Part shown: piece after piece, positions 60,161-64,000 of the stretch
How the letters are laid out: each line of letters opens with the position of its first letter
How positions within the stretch are numbered: the stretch's first letter is position 1
Origin: Dyadobacter jiangsuensis
Lineage (GTDB): Bacteria > Bacteroidota > Bacteroidia > Cytophagales > Spirosomataceae
Direction of reading: 5' to 3'
NCBI RefSeq assembly: GCF_003014695.1
Contig: NZ_PYAS01000024.1
Location: 1 to 64,000 of the forward strand
Length of the DNA stretch: 64,000 bases
Made by a program: the position numbers and the translations under genes
Notes under the pieces: generated by a model
Told to the model about the DNA's origin: nothing
What the model saw: only the letters and a program-made list of their open reading frames with translations
Databases searched by the model: none

Positions 60161-61195
60161 TTACAACGGCTGATCCTTCGCTTCCTGGTACAATACCTGA
60201 ACGAGCGTCTGACCCACAGCCTTTAACGTTTTCGGATCGATGTTCTCCATCGTATCGTGTGCAGTGTGCCACTGGTCGAAGAACGTTTTGCTCATATTGT
60301 TCTGGCGCGTGTGGATGATATCGATCATCGGAATGTGTGCCACTTTGTTGACCGGGACGTGGTCGTCGGTAATGGCCGCGCCGGTTTCATCGATGAAATA
60401 GTTGCTATAACCGAGGCGGCTTGCGGTTGCCCATATCTGCCTCACCGTGTCATTCGCCAGTTGAACCGAATAGCCTTCCTTGAAAAAAGTAGCACCTTTT
60501 GCGCCGACCATGTCGAGCAGAACGCCGAAATAGGCTGTATAGTTGGGGTTATGCTTGTTCGCCGCCCAATGCTGGGAGCCGAGGCAGAAACCGCCATGTT
60601 CCATTCCGGTATCTTCCGAACCCGATGAACCCCAGTCTTCCGCATCAAAAAAGATAATGTCGACGCCGATGTCCGGTTTGGTGGCTTCTTTGGAAAGTAC
60701 TCTTGCAATTTCCAGCAACACACCCACACCGCTTGCGCCGTCATTAGCGGCCAATACGGGTTTGTTTTTTACGAGAGAGTCCTGGTCCGAAAACGGCCGG
60801 GAATCCCAGTGCGATGCCAGCAGAATACGCTTGGCTGCCTGGGGATTGAAACTCCCGATAATGTTCCGCGCATTGAGCTTGGTACCGTCGTAGGTAGTGG
60901 TGGTAAATGGCTGCTCAATCACCTGCCAGCCGTATTTTTTCAAAGTAGCCGCCAGGTAATCGCCACAAGCTCTGTGTTGGGCAGTATTCGGCACACGTGG
61001 GCCGAAATCGACCTGCTTTTGTACAAATTGAAGTGCGCTGTCTGCATTGAAATCGGCACTTTTAACCAATGCAACCGGAGCCTGTTCCGCGGTTTGCTCG
61101 GAACTGGTGTTGCTATTGCATCCGTAAATGCCGATGATGATCGCTAATGCGATGGGTAATCTTTTAAAAAACAAGCTATTAGAAAGAAATGGCAT
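60161..61195 (-). CDS. M28-family lipoprotein, glutaminyl-cyclase-like
   Basis: 344 residues from the ATG at 61195. N-terminal lipoprotein signal with lipobox IYGC. Single-zinc or dizinc M28 core: ASHWDSRPFSD (His near 135), AANDGASGVGVLLE (Asp near 155), FFDAEDWG (Glu near 190), LLDMVGAKG (near 233), ITDDHVPV (His near 285) and WHTAHDTMENI. The DDHVPV and WHT-x-DT motifs fit glutaminyl-peptide cyclotransferases better than aminopeptidases. The start overlaps the end of the DUF192 gene by 17 bp. Confidence 0.78.
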   Translation of the reverse strand: MPFLSNSLFFKRLPIALAIIIGIYGCNSNTSSEQTAEQAPVALVKSADFNADSALQFVQKQVDFGPRVPNTAQHRACGDYLAATLKKYGWQVIEQPFTTTTYDGTKLNARNIIGSFNPQAAKRILLASHWDSRPFSDQDSLVKNKPVLAANDGASGVGVLLEIARVLSKEATKPDIGVDIIFFDAEDWGSSGSEDTGMEHGGFCLGSQHWAANKHNPNYTAYFGVLLDMVGAKGATFFKEGYSVQLANDTVRQIWATASRLGYSNYFIDETGAAITDDHVPVNKVAHIPMIDIIHTRQNNMSKTFFDQWHTAHDTMENIDPKTLKAVGQTLVQVLYQEAKDQPL

Positions 61196-61688
61196 CTCCT
61201 GATTGAATATTATTTTGCTTGGTAAAACCTGCATTGACTTCTACGACGTATTGAACCAAACCATACGGAAGAATGCTCTCTTCCGAATAGGGTTGTGTGT
61301 TTTGGGCGATGGAAACGATTTTCTTGTCCGGGCCTACATATATAATGTCCAGCGGGATCGATGTGTTCTTCATCCAGAACTTGTATTCGTCGGGTTGTTC
61401 AAAAATGAAAAGCATACCCACCGAATCGGGAAGGTATGAACGAAACATCAGGCCCTTATTGCGTTCGGCCTCGTTTTCGGCGATCTCCACTTCGATTTTC
61501 TTAAATGGCTGACCTTTCTTTACGAACGTCACTTCACCTTCCTTGTTGAAAACCGGGTTGGGTACGGCCGGCGGAGACGAAGTGACGGGTGTGTTTCCGT
61601 CCGAAAACGAGGCCACAAGATAGCCCAGGCCACCGAGCAGAAACACGCCCAAAAGGATGTACGCAAAAACTGACTGCCGACTTTTCAT
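61179..61688 (-). CDS. DUF192 family membrane-anchored protein
   Basis: 169 residues. N-terminal membrane anchor (FAYILLGVFLLGGLGYLVASF) followed by a DUF192 domain: VEIAENEAERNKGLMFRSYLPDSVGMLFIF (in part), FWMKNTSIPLDIIYVG and the terminal VVEVNAGFTKQNNIQSGD. The family is widespread and small, with the fold known but the function not. It starts 1 bp after cysS and overlaps the M28 gene, so cysS - DUF192 - M28 form one transcription unit. Confidence 0.85.
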   Translation of the reverse strand: MKSRQSVFAYILLGVFLLGGLGYLVASFSDGNTPVTSSPPAVPNPVFNKEGEVTFVKKGQPFKKIEVEIAENEAERNKGLMFRSYLPDSVGMLFIFEQPDEYKFWMKNTSIPLDIIYVGPDKKIVSIAQNTQPYSEESILPYGLVQYVVEVNAGFTKQNNIQSGDAISF

Positions 61689-61689
61689 A

Positions 61690-63192
61690 TTACTCCTCGT
61701 AGGCCCAATCGATCCGGGTCTTGGTGTCGCGGATCACTAAACCCTGGTTTTTGAAGTAAGAACGGATTTCGTCCACTTTTTCGTAGTTCTGGGAAAGCTT
61801 AAATTCCCGGTAGAGTTTCAGCATTCCGTCGAGGATCGCGTGGCCTTCGGCCAGTTCTTCCTTCAAACCGAGCACATCTTCGAAGAAAATAACAAACTGC
61901 TCTTTCAGCGAGGTAAATACCGCCTCGCCCAATGCAGCCGATTTCAATTGACCCATGTTCAGCATGTTGATGTATTTCAGCATGTTGAAAAGATTCGCAA
62001 ATGCCACCGCCGTATTGAGGTCGTCGTTCATCGCATTGTAAAAACCTTCAATCGACTTTTCGATGTCCGCTTTTTTCGCTTCGTCTGGATTAACACCATC
62101 CTCGTGCGTATAGGTGAGCATTTTGGCGATGCGCAGGCCGTTTGCGAGCTTTTTATACCCTTTTTGTGCCGCTTTCAATGCGTCGTTTGAGAAATCGAGC
62201 GTGCTGCGGTATTGGCTTTGCAGCATGAAGAACCGCACGGTCATAGGGCTGTAAGCCTGATCGAGCAATTCGTGATTACCTGAAAACAGCTCCGACGGCA
62301 GGAATGAGTTACCCAGCGACTTCGACATTTTCTGGCCGTTGACGGTGAGCATATTCGTATGCATCCAGTAGCGGACGGGCTCTTCGTCCGTCAGCGATTT
62401 GCCTTGCGCTATCTCGCATTCATGGTGAGGGAATTTCAGGTCCATTCCGCCGCCGTGAATGTCGAACTGCTTGCCTAAGTATTTGGCACTCATGCAGGTA
62501 CATTCCAAATGCCAGCCCGGAAAGCCCTTGCCCCACGGAGATTCCCATTGCATAATGTGCTCCGGATTGGCTTTTTTCCACAATGCAAAATCGAGCGGGT
62601 TACGTTTTTCGGCTTGCCCGTCGAGCTCGCGGGTTTCATTTAGCAAGTCTTCGATAATACGGCCCGAAAGCTTGCCGTACTCGTTGCCGCCCGCCTGGTA
62701 TTTATTGATATCAAAATAAACCGAACCATTGGATTCGTACGCCACGCCTTTATCGATCAGCGTTTGCACCGCTTCGATCTGCTCGATCAAATGCCCCGTT
62801 GCAGTGGGTTCGATGCTGGGAGAAAGCAGGTTGAATATGGCGGTAACTTCGTGGAAATCATTGGTATATCGCTGCACGATTTCCATTGGTTCCAACTTTT
62901 GGAGCTTTGCCATCTTCCCGATCTTGTCCTCGCCCGCGTCGCCATCGCCTACGAGGTGACCAACGTCGGTAATGTTGCGGACGTAGCGTACCTTGTAACC
63001 GATATGCGTCAGGTAGCGGAACAGGATATCGAATGAAAGAAACGTGCGGATGTTGCCCAAATGCACATTGTTGTAGACCGTCGGCCCGCACACATACATG
63101 CCGACATAGGGAGGGGCAATGGGAACGAAAACATCCTTTTTACGGGTAAGCGTATTGAATATTTTAAGTGGCTGGAAAGTTTGTGCGGTCAT
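61690..63192 (-). CDS. cysS: Cysteine--tRNA ligase
   Basis: 500 residues. Class I aminoacyl-tRNA synthetase. The HIGH-type motif is PTVYNNVHLGNIRT (near 34), the zinc-binding residues are in MYVCGPTV and GWHLECTCMSA (near 232), and the KMSKS loop is GQKMSKSLGN (near 293). The C-terminal DALR-like helical domain is complete. First of three tightly packed genes ending with the M28 lipoprotein. Confidence 0.97.
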   Translation of the reverse strand: MTAQTFQPLKIFNTLTRKKDVFVPIAPPYVGMYVCGPTVYNNVHLGNIRTFLSFDILFRYLTHIGYKVRYVRNITDVGHLVGDGDAGEDKIGKMAKLQKLEPMEIVQRYTNDFHEVTAIFNLLSPSIEPTATGHLIEQIEAVQTLIDKGVAYESNGSVYFDINKYQAGGNEYGKLSGRIIEDLLNETRELDGQAEKRNPLDFALWKKANPEHIMQWESPWGKGFPGWHLECTCMSAKYLGKQFDIHGGGMDLKFPHHECEIAQGKSLTDEEPVRYWMHTNMLTVNGQKMSKSLGNSFLPSELFSGNHELLDQAYSPMTVRFFMLQSQYRSTLDFSNDALKAAQKGYKKLANGLRIAKMLTYTHEDGVNPDEAKKADIEKSIEGFYNAMNDDLNTAVAFANLFNMLKYINMLNMGQLKSAALGEAVFTSLKEQFVIFFEDVLGLKEELAEGHAILDGMLKLYREFKLSQNYEKVDEIRSYFKNQGLVIRDTKTRIDWAYEE

Positions 63193-63216
63193 TTATATGT
63201 TGTACTTTCTTGATTA

Positions 63217-63600
63217 CTAATTTTTCTTTTCTAGCCGGGTCTCGACCCAATCGATGATTTTTTCTGCTTTTTTCAAACCCAGCGAGGCCAAATCAGCACT
63301 TTTGCTGCCCTGATAACCCATATGAATGTGCAGAATTTCATAAGCTGTGGTGAAATTCGATAGCAATGTTTTGTCAACCCGGCTTAATTCGTATTGATAC
63401 CACTCCACGCTTTTGGGAGTCTTCCTGTTTTTTTCTCCTAACAATTCATTCAACACCAGCAATATACCCGTGTAGGCTGTATGACCTGCGATCTTAACGT
63501 ACTTTTTGTCCTGATAGAGTCCATCCTCCTTCCTTGCATTGTTGCTGAGAAAATCCTTTGCATTGTCGATGTGGCGTCTTGCTTCTGAGATTACTTCCAT
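63217..63600 (-). CDS. DUF5618 family protein, HEPN-like
   Basis: 127 residues, all-helical, no signal. EVISEARRHIDNAKDFLSNNA and AGHTAYTGILLVLNELL give a four-helix bundle look seen in small HEPN-like proteins; DUF5618 is my best match. No catalytic HEPN R-x4-6-H motif is evident, so no RNase role is claimed. It lies 24 bp upstream of cysS on the same strand, with a promoter-like TATTTTTG upstream. Confidence 0.65.
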   Translation of the reverse strand: MEVISEARRHIDNAKDFLSNNARKEDGLYQDKKYVKIAGHTAYTGILLVLNELLGEKNRKTPKSVEWYQYELSRVDKTLLSNFTTAYEILHIHMGYQGSKSADLASLGLKKAEKIIDWVETRLEKKN

Positions 63601-63640
63601 GATAGTATGTGATTTAGAGTGGTGTATAATTTAATTCAGA

Positions 63641-63648
63641 CAAAAATA
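63641..63648 (-). promoter_or_regulatory. Candidate -7 element for the DUF5618-cysS unit
   Basis: TATTTTTG on the minus strand matches TAnnTTTG exactly, 41 bases before the DUF5618 ATG. No clear -33 box. Confidence 0.35.
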
Positions 63649-63792
63649 GCAAATAACCCAAGATTGATTTGTAGGTATAACTGAGAATGAGCAGGCGGCG
63701 AGAGGCTATTCGGCCGTTTTGTTTATCTTCGCAGCGTTTTTGCATTTAAAATCCAGTTTGAAACTAACTTAAAATCAACACAGTAATCACTT

Positions 63793-64000
63793 ATGAGTTT
63801 ACTTACCGTAGGATCTGTTGCATTCGATGCGCTCGAAACTCCGTTTGGAAAAACAGACAAAATTATCGGTGGTGCAGCCACTTACATCACACTAGCTGCT
63901 TCCTATTTTACCCAGCAGAATAACCTCGTTGCGGTTGTAGGCGGCGATTTCCCAAAAGAAATGATCGGCCTGCTTGAAGAACACGGCGTGGATACCAAAG
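63793..64000 (+). CDS. PfkB-family carbohydrate kinase, N-terminal part (runs off the window)
   Basis: 69 codons and one base are present. MSLLTVGSVAFDALETPFGKTDKI then GGAATYITLAASYF and VAVVGGDFPKEMIGLLEEHGVDT are the N-terminal beta sheet and sugar-binding GG motif of PfkB/ribokinase kinases. The catalytic C-terminal half lies outside, so the substrate cannot be judged. Divergent from the DUF5618 gene. Confidence 0.85.
   Translation, partial: MSLLTVGSVAFDALETPFGKTDKIIGGAATYITLAASYFTQQNNLVAVVGGDFPKEMIGLLEEHGVDTK

Overview
This window looks like chromosomal DNA of a Bacteroidota bacterium of the Cytophagales, most like Dyadobacter or a close relative. The evidence is a large TonB-dependent receptor with an N-terminal carboxypeptidase-regulatory-like domain, several other outer-membrane barrel or OmpA-type proteins, DUF5672 and DUF5618 family proteins, a general lack of Shine-Dalgarno sequences, and several copies of the Bacteroidota promoter element TAnnTTTG upstream of genes. 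The genus is inferred from gene content, not from a marker-gene comparison. I see no integrase, transposase, phage module or CRISPR array.

Layout. 0.1-5.4 kb: an initiator tRNA-Met (minus), then LtaS-like sulfatase - era - der (plus) and a small secreted protein. 5.4-11.7 kb: an FAH-family hydrolase/dehydratase, a Xre-RES toxin-antitoxin pair, uvrA, a nicotinamidase-like hydrolase and a conserved hypothetical gene (all minus). 11.8-14.9 kb: two glycosyltransferase-type genes and an OmpA-family protein (plus). 15-24.2 kb: tpiA, an aspartyl protease with a PDZ domain, mnmD, gmhA, a NUDIX hydrolase, a SWIM/SNF2 helicase, a small secreted protein and ridA. 24.2-32.3 kb (minus): a Panacea-type antitoxin with an unrecognised partner, recQ, a helix-hairpin-helix outer-membrane protein, nadC and a Wzi/RemB-like barrel. 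32.4-41.4 kb: upp, a TonB-dependent receptor, manC, an antitoxin-ParE pair, recF, pdhA and tatC. 41.4-48.6 kb: an alpha-oxoamine-synthase-like enzyme with a dipeptide epimerase, nadK, a CBS-domain protein, two alpha/beta hydrolases and a CapD-like dehydratase. 48.6-53.9 kb: nuoK-L-M-N. 54-64 kb: a DEDDh exonuclease, glpK, pbpC, a glutaminyl-cyclase-like M28 enzyme, a DUF192 protein, cysS, a DUF5618 protein and the start of a PfkB-family kinase.

Most genes are housekeeping: DNA repair (uvrA, recQ, recF, SNF2), ribosome and tRNA maturation (era, der, mnmD, cysS), NAD metabolism (nadC, nadK, the nicotinamidase-like gene), cell envelope (gmhA, manC, CapD, pbpC, LtaS-like) and energy (pdhA, nuoKLMN, tpiA).

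The most unusual feature is non-coding. Four intergenic regions (about 14.93-15.06, 18.72-18.97, 54.9-55.43 and 59.39-60.16 kb) carry arrays of a degenerate 10-bp unit built on the tetramer GTCA on one side and TGAC on the other. The units are phased almost exactly every 10 bp and the two arms face each other across a spacer. A one-sided version lies inside the uvrA coding sequence. There its spacing alternates 8 and 10 bp (18 bp in total), so it encodes a 6-residue repeat and keeps the frame. In two of the intergenic arrays the spacer holds a second element of about 170-190 bp with nested palindromes built on TGCCGTCAGGCA. Three copies are present, and two of them lie in a tandem duplication with a 341-342 bp offset. 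I cannot tie these elements to any described family from the sequence alone.
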